Source: Oscillospiraceae bacterium
GTDB lineage: Bacteria > Bacillota > Clostridia > Oscillospirales > Ruminococcaceae
Assembly: GCA_016303195.1 (NCBI GenBank)
Contig: JAEDMD010000015.1
Location: 1 to 17,457 of the forward strand
Direction: 5' to 3'
DNA: 17,457 nt
The position numbers and the translations under genes were made by a program. The notes under the pieces were generated by a model, which did no database searches, was not told the DNA's origin, and saw only the letters and a list, made by a program, of their open reading frames with translations. Shown here in pieces: positions 1 through 7,036 of the stretch (its first letter is position 1; each line of letters opens with the position of its first letter).

Positions 1-268
1 TCCCCCTGACAAAGCAGTAAAGCAAGCGCAGCGAGGCTTTACGGACGTTTCTCAAGAAATATGCCTTACCACAAAAAAGTAAATGCTGTTGCCGTGAATT
101 GGAAGTTCGGGTGCGGATATTAGCCGTTAGCTGTTAGCATACAGTTATTCATTATCCTCTTTTCATTACTTCATATTTTACCACTGAAAAGATTAAGAAA
201 TCTTTAAATCTGAATATTTTTATAAAAAAAATATATCCGACAGAAAATTTTTGATTTATATTTTACTC
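1..268. other. Non-coding leader region with small palindromes
   Basis: No convincing gene is present before the first promoter. The stretch holds an inverted repeat (GTAAAGC at 17-23, GCTTTAC at 36-42), three tandem heptamers beginning TTAGC (120-140), and an AT-rich hairpin (AAAGATT at 188-194, AATCTTT at 199-205). From about 140 onward it is strongly AT-rich, as expected upstream of a promoter. The left edge could contain the tail of an upstream intergenic repeat, but nothing protein-coding is visible. Confidence 0.6.
120..140. repeat. Three tandem heptamers (TTAGCNN)
   Basis: TTAGCCG, TTAGCTG and TTAGCAT follow each other without gaps. Only the last two bases of each unit vary. No function is evident. 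It could be a chance low-complexity run or the edge of a dispersed repeat. Confidence 0.5.
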
Positions 269-297
269 TTGCAATTCCGACAATTTTGTAATATAAT
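269..297 (+). promoter_or_regulatory. Sigma-A-type promoter for the DUF1846 gene
   Basis: A -35 box TTGCAA (269-274) and a perfect -10 box TATAAT (292-297) are separated by 17 bp. Transcription should begin near 304, giving a leader of about 40 nt before the SD of the next gene. Confidence 0.75.
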
Positions 298-342
298 AGT
301 TATTGTTATAAAACAGTGAGATATTATGCAGGAGGGTCTTTT

Positions 343-1818
343 ATGAATAATGAAATGAAGATAGGTTTTGATAACGAAAAATATCTGAAAATGCAGTCAG
401 AGCATATCCGTCAGCGTATCGCTCAGTTCGGCGACAAGCTGTATCTGGAGTTCGGCGGAAAACTCTATGACGATTACCATGCTTCCCGTGTTCTTCCCGG
501 CTTCAAGCCCGACAGTAAACTCCAGATGCTTCTCCAGTTAAAGGATGAGGCTGAGATAGTTATTGTCATCAATTCAGACGATATCGAGAAAAACAAGGTC
601 AGAGGCGACCTCGGTATCACTTATGATATCGACGTTCTCAGACTGGTAAATGTATTTACAAAGATAGGACTCTATGTCAGCAGTGTTGTCCTCACCCGCT
701 ATGACAAACAGCCAAGTGCTGACGCTTTTCAGAGCCGTCTTGAATCAATGGGTATCAAAGTTTATCATCATTATAACATCAAAGGCTATCCGTCAGATAT
801 GGATACCATTATCAGCGACGAGGGCTACGGAAAGAACGATTATATTGAAACTTCACGCAGGCTGGTTGTTGTTACTGCACCCGGCCCCGGAAGCGGAAAA
901 ATGGCTACCTGTCTTTCCCAGCTCTATCATGAGCATAAGCGTGGCATCAACGCAGGCTACGCTAAATTCGAGACTTTCCCGATTTGGAACCTCCCCCTCA
1001 GACATCCTGTAAATATCGCATACGAAGCTGCTACTGCCGACCTCAATGATGTGAATATGATAGACCCGTTCCATCTTGAAGCATATGATGAAACTACTGT
1101 AAACTATAACCGTGATATTGAGATATTCCCTGTTCTCAACACAATGTTCGAGGAGATACTCGGTGAATCACCATATAAGTCACCTACCGACATGGGCGTT
1201 AATATGGCAGGTAACTGCATCATTGACGACGAGATAACCTGCAAAGCCGCAAGAGATGAAATAGTCCGCCGCTATTATGTTGCGCTCTGCGACCAGAAGA
1301 AAGGCCTTATTTCCGACGATGAAGTGATGAAGCTGAAACTCCTGATGAAGCAGGCAAATGTTACTCCTGAGTACAGAAAAGTCGTTGCGGCTGCACTGAA
1401 AAAAGAGGAGGAGACAGGCGGCCCTGCTGCGGCTATGGAGCTTCATGACGGAACTATCCTTACAGGCAAGACTTCCGATCTTCTCGGCGCTGTTTCCGCA
1501 CTTCTGCTCAACGCACTGAAGCATTTCGCAGGCATTGACGATGAAGTCCTGCTGATGTCGCCTCACGTTATCGAGCCTATCATGGATCTGAAAGTAAACC
1601 ACCTCGGCAACAACAATCCGCACATACATACCGATGAGACTCTCCTTGCGCTGTCTATCTGTGCAAATACCGACCCGAATGCAAAGAAGGCAATGGAGCA
1701 GATCTCGAAGCTGTGGGGATGTGAGGTCCACTCAACAGTTATTCTCTCACAGGTGGACGAGCGTATTTTCAAGCGTCTCGGAATCAATCTGACCTGCGAG
1801 CCGAAGTATGGCGATTGA
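343..1818 (+). CDS. DUF1846 (UPF0371) family protein
   Basis: This 491-residue protein matches the DUF1846/UPF0371 family, cytosolic proteins of about 490-500 residues that are widespread in Firmicutes and have no settled function. A glycine-rich P-loop-like segment, A-PGPGSGK, lies at about residues 179-186 and is followed by KMATCLSQLYHE, a family hallmark. No signal peptide or membrane segment is seen. The start is ATG 343, because AGGAGGG at 330-336 lies 6 nt upstream. An in-frame GTG at 316 precedes that SD and is rejected. The gene has its own promoter (269-297) and terminator (1842-1880), so it is probably monocistronic. Family assignment is secure; role is unknown. Confidence 0.9.
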   Translation: MNNEMKIGFDNEKYLKMQSEHIRQRIAQFGDKLYLEFGGKLYDDYHASRVLPGFKPDSKLQMLLQLKDEAEIVIVINSDDIEKNKVRGDLGITYDIDVLRLVNVFTKIGLYVSSVVLTRYDKQPSADAFQSRLESMGIKVYHHYNIKGYPSDMDTIISDEGYGKNDYIETSRRLVVVTAPGPGSGKMATCLSQLYHEHKRGINAGYAKFETFPIWNLPLRHPVNIAYEAATADLNDVNMIDPFHLEAYDETTVNYNRDIEIFPVLNTMFEEILGESPYKSPTDMGVNMAGNCIIDDEITCKAARDEIVRRYYVALCDQKKGLISDDEVMKLKLLMKQANVTPEYRKVVAAALKKEEETGGPAAAMELHDGTILTGKTSDLLGAVSALLLNALKHFAGIDDEVLLMSPHVIEPIMDLKVNHLGNNNPHIHTDETLLALSICANTDPNAKKAMEQISKLWGCEVHSTVILSQVDERIFKRLGINLTCEPKYGD

Positions 1819-1841
1819 TAAAATTGCAAGAGCATAAGCAT

Positions 1842-1880
1842 TGCCCCGAAGCGATAAGACATCGTTTCGGGGCATTTTCT
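1842..1880 (+). terminator. Rho-independent terminator after the DUF1846 gene
   Basis: TGCCCCGAAGCGAT (1842-1855) pairs with ATCGTTTCGGGGCA (1861-1874) as a 14-bp stem with one G-U pair and the loop AAGAC, followed by TTTTCT. It lies between convergent genes. Read on the minus strand it lacks a good U tract, so it serves mainly the plus-strand gene. Confidence 0.9.
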
Positions 1881-1888
1881 CTTTCAGA

Positions 1889-3166
1889 TCAAATTATCAT
1901 AGTTCCGCCATCCTGTCTGATATTCAGCACCGTACAGCTTCCAATACCAAAAATCCGCTCCATTTCGCTGATGTAATCCCTTACAGTGTAAGTCGGTACG
2001 AATGCCTGTATCGTTCCCGCAAATCCTCCGCCGTGAACTCTCACCGCTCCGCTTCCTCCGAGGATACGCTTGCTTACGGCGACAGCAAGTGTCAACGATT
2101 GTGAAGTCGGGTCTTTCGGTGAATAGAGATTCTGCAAAAGCTCCGCCGATGATGCGCCTGATGCGTTCACAAGCTCGAAGAATTCCTCTGTATCGCCTTT
2201 TCTGAGCGCCTGTGCTTCAAGTGCGGCTCTCTCGCTGTCGGCAAAGAAATGGAACGCACGCAGCAGTTCACGGTCGTTGCAGACCTTGCGGAGATCAGGC
2301 AGTTTTTCATAGAATTCCTCCTCGCTGACCTCACGTAGATACTCGCATCCGAGTTCATTGGCAACGTGCTTCATTTCCCGTGAAATAGCGGAATAATCGT
2401 CGGAGAGATCAGCGTGGGAGCTTCCTGTATTTGTGATGCATATGCTGTAACCCAGCTTTGCAAAGTCAAAGTCGATCTTTTCAACAGCAGGGGAGTCGGT
2501 ATCCTCAAAGTCAATGAAAGAAAATCCGCCAACCGAGCTGACAAGCTGATCCATCAAGCCGCTCGCCTTGCCGAAATAGACGTTTTCGGCATACTGACCG
2601 ATCTGTGCAATTTCAACTGCACCTGCCTGACCGCCGTTGTAGTGAGTGTCGATTATAGTGCCGATGAGAACTTCAAATGCCGCAGACGATGAAAGTCCAC
2701 TGCCCACGGGAACGGAAGAATCGGCAAAAACGCTGAATCCACCAATGCTTGTATCAAGTCCTGCAAAGCCTGCCGCAATGCCACGGATGAGGGCTTCGGT
2801 GGTTTCTTTTTCGTCCTCTTTGACTGAAAGATCATCCAGATGAACGGTACATTCGGGGCACTCTGCCGACGAAAAACGTATCACACCGTCAGTATTGAAA
2901 GCCACGAAAGCTATCATGTCAAGGCTGACAGCCGCCGCAAGTACGCATCCATGCTGATGGTCTGTATGATTGCCGCCTATCTCGGTTCTGCCTGAGGCGG
3001 AAAATACCTGTATATCGTCACATTCGGGGTATATCTTCGAGAAATTCTCAGCGGCGCTCATGTAGCGGATATGCTGGGCGAGGATGTTGTTTCTGCCGTA
3101 AAGTCGGGCAAACTGCTCGTCAAATCCGCCTGAATTGAGTTTATTGATGAATTCGTATATTGTCAT
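1889..3166 (-). CDS. galK: Galactokinase-like GHMP sugar kinase
   Basis: This 425-residue GHMP-superfamily kinase is predicted to phosphorylate galactose (or a related sugar) at C1 with ATP, the first Leloir step. The three GHMP motifs are present: galactokinase signature GRTEIGGNHTDHQ (59-71), ATP loop PVGSGLSSSAA (153-163) and C-terminal VHGGGFAGT (378-385). Arg60 and Asp206 (in GLMDQ) match the catalytic Arg and Asp of galactokinases. In the usual G-E-H-T-D signature the Glu that contacts the sugar is Asn66 here, and the final aromatic residue is His70. The ATG (3166-3164) overlaps the stop of the upstream MBL gene as ATGA, implying translational coupling. No galT or galE is nearby, so the sugar specificity is inferred and somewhat uncertain. 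Confidence 0.85.
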   Translation of the reverse strand: MTIYEFINKLNSGGFDEQFARLYGRNNILAQHIRYMSAAENFSKIYPECDDIQVFSASGRTEIGGNHTDHQHGCVLAAAVSLDMIAFVAFNTDGVIRFSSAECPECTVHLDDLSVKEDEKETTEALIRGIAAGFAGLDTSIGGFSVFADSSVPVGSGLSSSAAFEVLIGTIIDTHYNGGQAGAVEIAQIGQYAENVYFGKASGLMDQLVSSVGGFSFIDFEDTDSPAVEKIDFDFAKLGYSICITNTGSSHADLSDDYSAISREMKHVANELGCEYLREVSEEEFYEKLPDLRKVCNDRELLRAFHFFADSERAALEAQALRKGDTEEFFELVNASGASSAELLQNLYSPKDPTSQSLTLAVAVSKRILGGSGAVRVHGGGFAGTIQAFVPTYTVRDYISEMERIFGIGSCTVLNIRQDGGTMII

Positions 3167-3891
3167 ATCTTTTTCCTTTCTGTCAGGTATTCGGTGATTA
3201 TCGGACGAGCCGCTCTCATGTCCAAAGGCAGTCCGTGGCCTGTGGCAAGCCGTTTCGGGGATATTTTCAGTATCCGTTCAAGGGAGCGCTCCATCATTCT
3301 GAGAGAGGTGGCATGAGGCGTAACTTCGGGCTTTCCCCATATTGCCGTGAACGCATCTCCGCAGTAAAGCACATCCTCTGAGAGTATTCCCAGCGAGCCG
3401 AGTGTATGTCCGTACAGCGGCACAATATCCGCATTGTAGCCGAGAATACGCAGTATATTGCGGTTTTCGGTGCTTATCACAATGTCGGGACGGTACGGTC
3501 TGGTGCTGAATATCTTCATCTTTCCGCAGACATTCTGCTGGATGTTCCGCAGTTCGTATTTGCAGCGTGTTGCCCTGACGGGCTGTCTGTCGTAATGACC
3601 GATAAGCGGCAGGTCGTGACGGCTGAGAATGATCTCCGCACCAAGTTCTTCACGCAGTCTTGCGGCATTGAAATCATGGTCAACATGGGCATGAGTGAGA
3701 AAAATGTGCCTTATATTGAAGCTGTCCAGCCATTTGCGGAGATGGGGATAGGTCAGGTAAAATCCCGTATCTATGAGCATATCGCCGTTTTTGCCGTGGA
3801 GAACATAGCAGGTGACAGGACTTCCGCCCACGTACATACATATATAATTGATGTTTCCGATAGGAAAAGATGAGTTTGTTATTATTTTCAT
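3163..3891 (-). CDS. MBL-fold metallo-hydrolase (glyoxalase II-like)
   Basis: This 242-residue protein has a complete metallo-beta-lactamase fold signature: THAHVDH (His67, His69, Asp71, His72), GHTLGSLG (His162), CGDAFT (Asp179) and ATGHG (His219). These are the ligands for two metal ions, usually zinc, in hydrolases of this superfamily. There is no signal peptide, so it should be cytosolic. The substrate cannot be told from sequence; thioester or phosphoester hydrolysis is typical. The start at 3891 is supported by AAAGGAG (3903-3897 on the minus strand). It is the first gene of a two-gene minus-strand operon, and its TGA overlaps the ATG of the galactokinase-like gene by 4 nt. Confidence 0.85.
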   Translation of the reverse strand: MKIITNSSFPIGNINYICMYVGGSPVTCYVLHGKNGDMLIDTGFYLTYPHLRKWLDSFNIRHIFLTHAHVDHDFNAARLREELGAEIILSRHDLPLIGHYDRQPVRATRCKYELRNIQQNVCGKMKIFSTRPYRPDIVISTENRNILRILGYNADIVPLYGHTLGSLGILSEDVLYCGDAFTAIWGKPEVTPHATSLRMMERSLERILKISPKRLATGHGLPLDMRAARPIITEYLTERKKI

Positions 3892-3930
3892 TATTGCTCC
3901 TTTAGTTGTCGGATTTTTGCTGTTTTTTTA

Positions 3931-3959
3931 ATTATACACTATGGAGATGCCATCGTCCA
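3931..3959 (-). promoter_or_regulatory. Promoter of the MBL-galactokinase operon
   Basis: Read on the minus strand, TGGACG (3959-3954, four of six matches to TTGACA) and a perfect TATAAT (3936-3931) are 17 bp apart. The start site would fall about 30 nt upstream of the MBL start codon. Confidence 0.6.
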
Positions 3960-4004
3960 GAAAATTTTGAAAATAGTATGTAGAAATATCGGTGGAAAAT
4001 TAGT

Positions 4005-4022
4005 GCAGTTTCACGAAACAGC
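4005..4022. promoter_or_regulatory. Operator-like 18-bp near-palindrome upstream of GH130
   Basis: GCAGTTTCACGAAACAGC is symmetric except at the two centre bases and the third base of each arm. It ends 10 bp upstream of the -35 box of the GH130 promoter, a common place for a repressor or activator site. The core TTTCACGAAA recurs at 5375-5384 near the next promoter. No regulator gene for it is visible nearby. Confidence 0.4.
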
Positions 4023-4093
4023 TTAAATTCACTTGACTTAATCAAAATTATATGATATAATTTAAGCACAGAATTAAGTCAAATCTTGCTTAA
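4021..4093. repeat. Interleaved inverted repeats overlapping the GH130 promoter
   Basis: GCTTAAATT (4021-4029) is exactly inverted at 4059-4067, and TTGACTTAAT (4033-4042) is exactly inverted at 4073-4082. The two pairs interlock, so both cannot form as simple nested hairpins. The core CTTAA or TTAAG appears five times (4022, 4037, 4062, 4074, 4089). The -35 and -10 boxes lie inside these arms, so a DNA-binding protein here would compete with RNA polymerase. Confidence 0.55.
4033..4061 (+). promoter_or_regulatory. Strong promoter for the GH130 gene
   Basis: TTGACT (4033-4038) and TATAAT (4056-4061) are spaced by exactly 17 bp, close to consensus. Such a strong promoter buried in inverted repeats suggests repression when the substrate is absent. 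Confidence 0.8.
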
Positions 4094-4107
4094 AAAGGAG
4101 ATTTATC

Positions 4108-5127
4108 ATGACAAGAATTAAGATGATAGGAAATCCGCTTCCGAATATGCCGTGGCAGGAGAAAACTGCTGACTGTACCGCTCCCGTGTGGAGATTTTCT
4201 GAAAATCCAATAATCCGCCGCAATCCGCTTCCCGAAGTGGCACGTATCTTCAACAGCGCTGTTATGCCCTATGAGGACGGTTTTATCGGTGTTTTCCGTG
4301 GTGAACAGCGTGACGGTATGCCTCACATTTACCTCGGCAGAAGCAAGGATGCCGTGAACTGGCAGTTTGACTCCGAAAAGATCCCTTTCACAACCGAAAA
4401 CGGCGAGCCTCTCATGCCGATATATGCCTATGACCCACGGCTGGTCAAGGTGGAGGATACATATTATATAATGTGGTGTCAGGATTTCTACGGTGCGGCT
4501 ATCGGAATGGCGAAAACTACCGATTTCAAGACATTTACAAGGATCGAGAACCCGTTTCTCCCATATAATCGCAATGCTGTGCTGTTTCCGAGAAAGATCA
4601 ACGGCAATTTTGTTATGCTTTCCCGTCCCTGCGATAACGGTCACACTGCTTTCGGCGATATTTTTCTCAGTGAAAGCAAGGATATGGAATTCTGGGGACG
4701 GCACCGCCATGTGATGGGACGCTCCGATAACTGGTGGGAAAGCCTGAAGATCGGCGGCGGCGCTGCTCCTATCGAGACTGATAAGGGCTGGCTCATGCTC
4801 TATCACGGTGTTGTCAATACCTGCAACGGCTACGTTTACAGCATCGGTGCGGCTATTCTTGATATCAACGAGTCTTCGAGGGTGCTTCACCGATGTAAGA
4901 ATTACATCCTCGCTCCCGAAGAATGGTACGAAGAAAGAGGATTCGTGCCGAATGTGTGCTTCCCGTGTGCAACGCTCCATGACCCCGAAACAGGCAGGAT
5001 AGCCATTTATTACGGCTGTGCTGACAGCTATGTCGGAATCGCATTCACAACTGTTCAGGAGCTTTATGATTATATTCTTGCACATGATATGCCGCAGAGC
5101 GATGATCGTGAGATCGGAATAAGATAA
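4108..5127 (+). CDS. GH130 family beta-mannoside phosphorylase
   Basis: This 339-residue protein belongs to glycoside hydrolase family 130, cytosolic five-bladed propeller enzymes that use inorganic phosphate to release mannose 1-phosphate from beta-mannosides. Its length and motifs resemble the GH130_2 type (beta-1,4-mannooligosaccharide phosphorylase, as in Ruminococcus albus RaMP2) rather than the roughly 390-residue mannosylglucose phosphorylases. Asp109 in YAYDPRL matches the catalytic Asp. Arg64, Arg173 and His233 sit where family members bind phosphate and sugar (by family knowledge, not tested here). There is no signal peptide, so the substrate must be imported; no transporter is present in the window. 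AGGAG (4096-4100) sets the start. The gene stands alone between its promoter and a terminator. Exact substrate is uncertain. Confidence 0.85.
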   Translation: MTRIKMIGNPLPNMPWQEKTADCTAPVWRFSENPIIRRNPLPEVARIFNSAVMPYEDGFIGVFRGEQRDGMPHIYLGRSKDAVNWQFDSEKIPFTTENGEPLMPIYAYDPRLVKVEDTYYIMWCQDFYGAAIGMAKTTDFKTFTRIENPFLPYNRNAVLFPRKINGNFVMLSRPCDNGHTAFGDIFLSESKDMEFWGRHRHVMGRSDNWWESLKIGGGAAPIETDKGWLMLYHGVVNTCNGYVYSIGAAILDINESSRVLHRCKNYILAPEEWYEERGFVPNVCFPCATLHDPETGRIAIYYGCADSYVGIAFTTVQELYDYILAHDMPQSDDREIGIR

Positions 5128-5183
5128 ATTTGCTGACAATTTCTCAGGTAAAATTGCACAATCCCCAAAAACTGCCCCCTCTC

Positions 5184-5218
5184 AAAGCCGTTTACCGAAT
5201 ATCGGTAACGGCTTTTTC
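5184..5218 (+). terminator. Rho-independent terminator after GH130
   Basis: AAAGCCGTT (5184-5192) pairs with AACGGCTTT (5207-5215), and ACCGA (5194-5198) with TCGGT (5202-5206), around a 3-nt loop with T5193 bulged. A run of Ts ends the structure. Confidence 0.85.
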
Positions 5219-5389
5219 TTATACCATAACTGCTCTCCTTCGTCATAATTAACATGGACAAAATGCACAAGGGTTACAAAAAATTGAAAAAGCATCGTCA
5301 AAATAAACAAAAGTACTCGTTGAAACTTGTCTGTAATGCGCTTTCCTTGCGAAATTTGCTGTGTTATCCTTCATTTTCACGAAAAATAC
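5219..5389. other. AT-rich intergenic region without a gene
   Basis: The gap from the GH130 stop to the ligase-like gene is about 350 bp. Apart from the terminator and the promoter region it shows AT-rich sequence with GTTACAAAAA-type runs and no ORF with recognisable coding features. Confidence 0.6.
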
Positions 5390-5407
5390 TTGCAGTTTTT
5401 TGTGAAA
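5375..5407. promoter_or_regulatory. Inverted repeat around the -35 box of the ligase-like operon
   Basis: TTTCACGAAAAA (5375-5386) and TTTTTTGTGAAA (5396-5407) are inverted copies with one mismatched position. The 9-bp centre contains the -35 box. A protein bound here would block the promoter. The left arm shares the core TTTCACGAAA with 4009-4018. Confidence 0.45.
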
Positions 5408-5418
5408 TGTGATAAAAT
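5390..5418 (+). promoter_or_regulatory. Promoter for the ligase-like/DUF1934/argS operon
   Basis: TTGCAG (5390-5395) and TAAAAT (5413-5418) are spaced 17 bp apart. The leader contains a small hairpin (AAAATGA at 5433-5439 with TCATTTT at 5446-5452) before the SD AAAGGAG at 5467-5473. Confidence 0.65.
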
Positions 5419-5479
5419 ATAGTGATACCTGAAAAATGACTATACTCATTTTCTGATACTATTTATAAAGGAGAACGAC

Positions 5480-6553
5480 ATGGCAAAGATCAAAGCAGCT
5501 GTTATTTTCGGCGGCACTTCAAGAGAACACAAGCTGGCACTGGCTTCCGCCGCTGAGGTCATAAGAAATATTCCAAAAGATAAGTACGAGGTTATCTGCA
5601 TCGGCATCACCAGAAAGGGCAGATGGCTCTATTTCCCCGGTGACGTTGAGGACATCCTCAGCGGTGAATGGGAACAGGATCCCGACTGCACATCTGCAAT
5701 TATTTCTCCCGATCCGCTCCACAGAGGCATCATCCTCATCGAGAACGGCGAGGCTGTTGTGAGAAAGATCGACGTTGTATTTCCCGTTGTTATGGGCAAA
5801 CACGGCGCTGACGGCACTGTTCAGGGACTTCTTGATCTTTCGGGCATTCCTTATGTGGGATGCGGAGTTCTGGCTGCCGCTGCCTGTATGGATAAATCCC
5901 ACATCCACATGGTCATGGATGATTATGACATCGACACTGCTGACTGGAGAACCATCACCCAGAGCGAGCTGAACAATATCGACGAATGTTGTGAAAAAAT
6001 AAGCGGTGAACTGGGATTCCCGCTCATAGTCAAGCCTGCAAAGAGCGGTACAAGCGCAGGTACGAGCAAGGCTGACGATCTGGAACAGTTCATTGCCGCT
6101 GTCAAGGTCGCTTTCTCAAACGATAACAAGGTCGTTGTTGAAAAATATGTTAAGGCACGTAAGATGGAAGCGGCTGTATTTGGCTATGATTCGCTGTTTT
6201 CTTCATATGTTGGCGAGATACTCAATGCCGACAGAGTTTATGATCCTACTGAGGTGAACCTCACTATAAGCGACAATCTGCGTATCCCTGCCGATATCCC
6301 CGATGAGGCTCAGGTGAAGATACGTGAGACTGCTGTAAAGGCTTTCAAGGCTATGGGATGCAAGGGCCTTGCAAGAATGGACTTCCTCTACACCGAGGAC
6401 GGCAGACTCCTCCTCAATAAGATAGTTACTGCTCCCGGAATGCGCCCGAACAGCGTTTTCCCAAGACTTATGGAACATATGGGAATGTCCAGAGAGGACG
6501 TTATCGACAAGCTGCTTGAACAGGCTATCGACAATTCAGAGAGAACATACTGA
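5480..6553 (+). CDS. D-Ala-D-Ala ligase (Ddl) homologue with degenerate active site
   Basis: This 357-residue ATP-grasp protein aligns along its length with D-alanine-D-alanine ligases, which make the dipeptide for peptidoglycan. Kept features are GGTSRE (11-16), HGADGTVQG (108-116), GIPYVGCGVLAAAACMDK (122-139), VKPA (Lys185) and GLARMDF (Arg299, Asp301). Several catalytic positions are lost. The usual N-E-I-N-T metal motif reads N-K-I-V-T at 313-317, so the Glu and Asn metal ligands are Lys314 and Val316. The R-E pair before the central strand is Arg227-Lys228. The loop that normally carries Lys-Tyr (Tyr216 of E. coli DdlB) has no such pair. The frame is intact and promoter and SD are good, so it looks expressed but not a standard Ddl. 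A changed reaction or a regulatory role is possible. An automatic pipeline would probably name it ddl. Confidence 0.75.
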   Translation: MAKIKAAVIFGGTSREHKLALASAAEVIRNIPKDKYEVICIGITRKGRWLYFPGDVEDILSGEWEQDPDCTSAIISPDPLHRGIILIENGEAVVRKIDVVFPVVMGKHGADGTVQGLLDLSGIPYVGCGVLAAAACMDKSHIHMVMDDYDIDTADWRTITQSELNNIDECCEKISGELGFPLIVKPAKSGTSAGTSKADDLEQFIAAVKVAFSNDNKVVVEKYVKARKMEAAVFGYDSLFSSYVGEILNADRVYDPTEVNLTISDNLRIPADIPDEAQVKIRETAVKAFKAMGCKGLARMDFLYTEDGRLLLNKIVTAPGMRPNSVFPRLMEHMGMSREDVIDKLLEQAIDNSERTY

Positions 6554-6597
6554 TAGATCAACTATCAGGTAATATACATTATAAAGGAGACTTGCTC

Positions 6598-7014
6598 TTG
6601 AAGACGAATGTTCTTATTTCCCTGACGAGCATACAGTGGCAGGATGACGAAAAAAGCGAGACTGAGCTTGTCACTAAGGCTAAACACAGCCGTGAAAACG
6701 GATGGGATGTGATTTCTTACGAGGATACCTCGGCCACGGGGTTTGAAGGCTCTGTCACGACTATTAAGGTGGACAAGAACAAAAATGCCTCCATCACCAG
6801 AAAGGGAACGGCTAATTCGGTGCTTTCCCTTGAAATAGGCAGAAAACACTTCTGTCAGTACGGAACGCCCTACGGCAACCTGCAAATAGGCGTTTACACA
6901 CACGCAATAGAGAATACCATCGCTAAGGACGGCAGGCTCTATATCAAATATACTCTTGATCTTAATTCCTCCTATCTGTCCGATAATGAGATAATCATGA
7001 CGGTTCAGGAGTGA
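6598..7014 (+). CDS. ywiB: DUF1934 (YwiB-like) beta-barrel protein
   Basis: This 138-residue small protein matches DUF1934, a calycin-like beta-barrel family typified by Bacillus subtilis YwiB. Seen hallmarks are YEDTSATGFEGSVTTIKV (41-58), TRKG (67-70) and QYGTPYGNLQIGVYT (87-101). It lies directly upstream of argS, as ywiB does in B. subtilis; that synteny is established but its meaning is not. The start is TTG 6598, 8 nt after AAAGGAG (6583-6589). A TTG at 6592 would leave only 2 nt and is rejected. The gaps to neighbours are 44 and 22 nt, so it is co-transcribed with them. Function is unknown. Confidence 0.85.
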   Translation: MKTNVLISLTSIQWQDDEKSETELVTKAKHSRENGWDVISYEDTSATGFEGSVTTIKVDKNKNASITRKGTANSVLSLEIGRKHFCQYGTPYGNLQIGVYTHAIENTIAKDGRLYIKYTLDLNSSYLSDNEIIMTVQE

Positions 7015-7036
7015 GAATGGAAAGGACGTTACACCA

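Noticed and set aside
316..342. Earlier GTG start for the DUF1846 gene
   Set aside because: It lies upstream of the AGGAGGG at 330-336, which is ideally spaced for ATG 343, and it would fall only about 12 nt after the predicted transcription start.
4090..5139. Long minus-strand open frame (349 codons) opposite the GH130 gene
   Set aside because: The plus strand encodes a clear GH130 protein with promoter, SD and terminator. The antisense frame shows no recognisable domain and no SD, and is a by-product of codon use.
6592..6597. Earlier TTG start for the DUF1934 gene
   Set aside because: It is only 2 nt from the SD, whereas TTG 6598 has 8 nt spacing and gives the family-like start MKTNVLIS.
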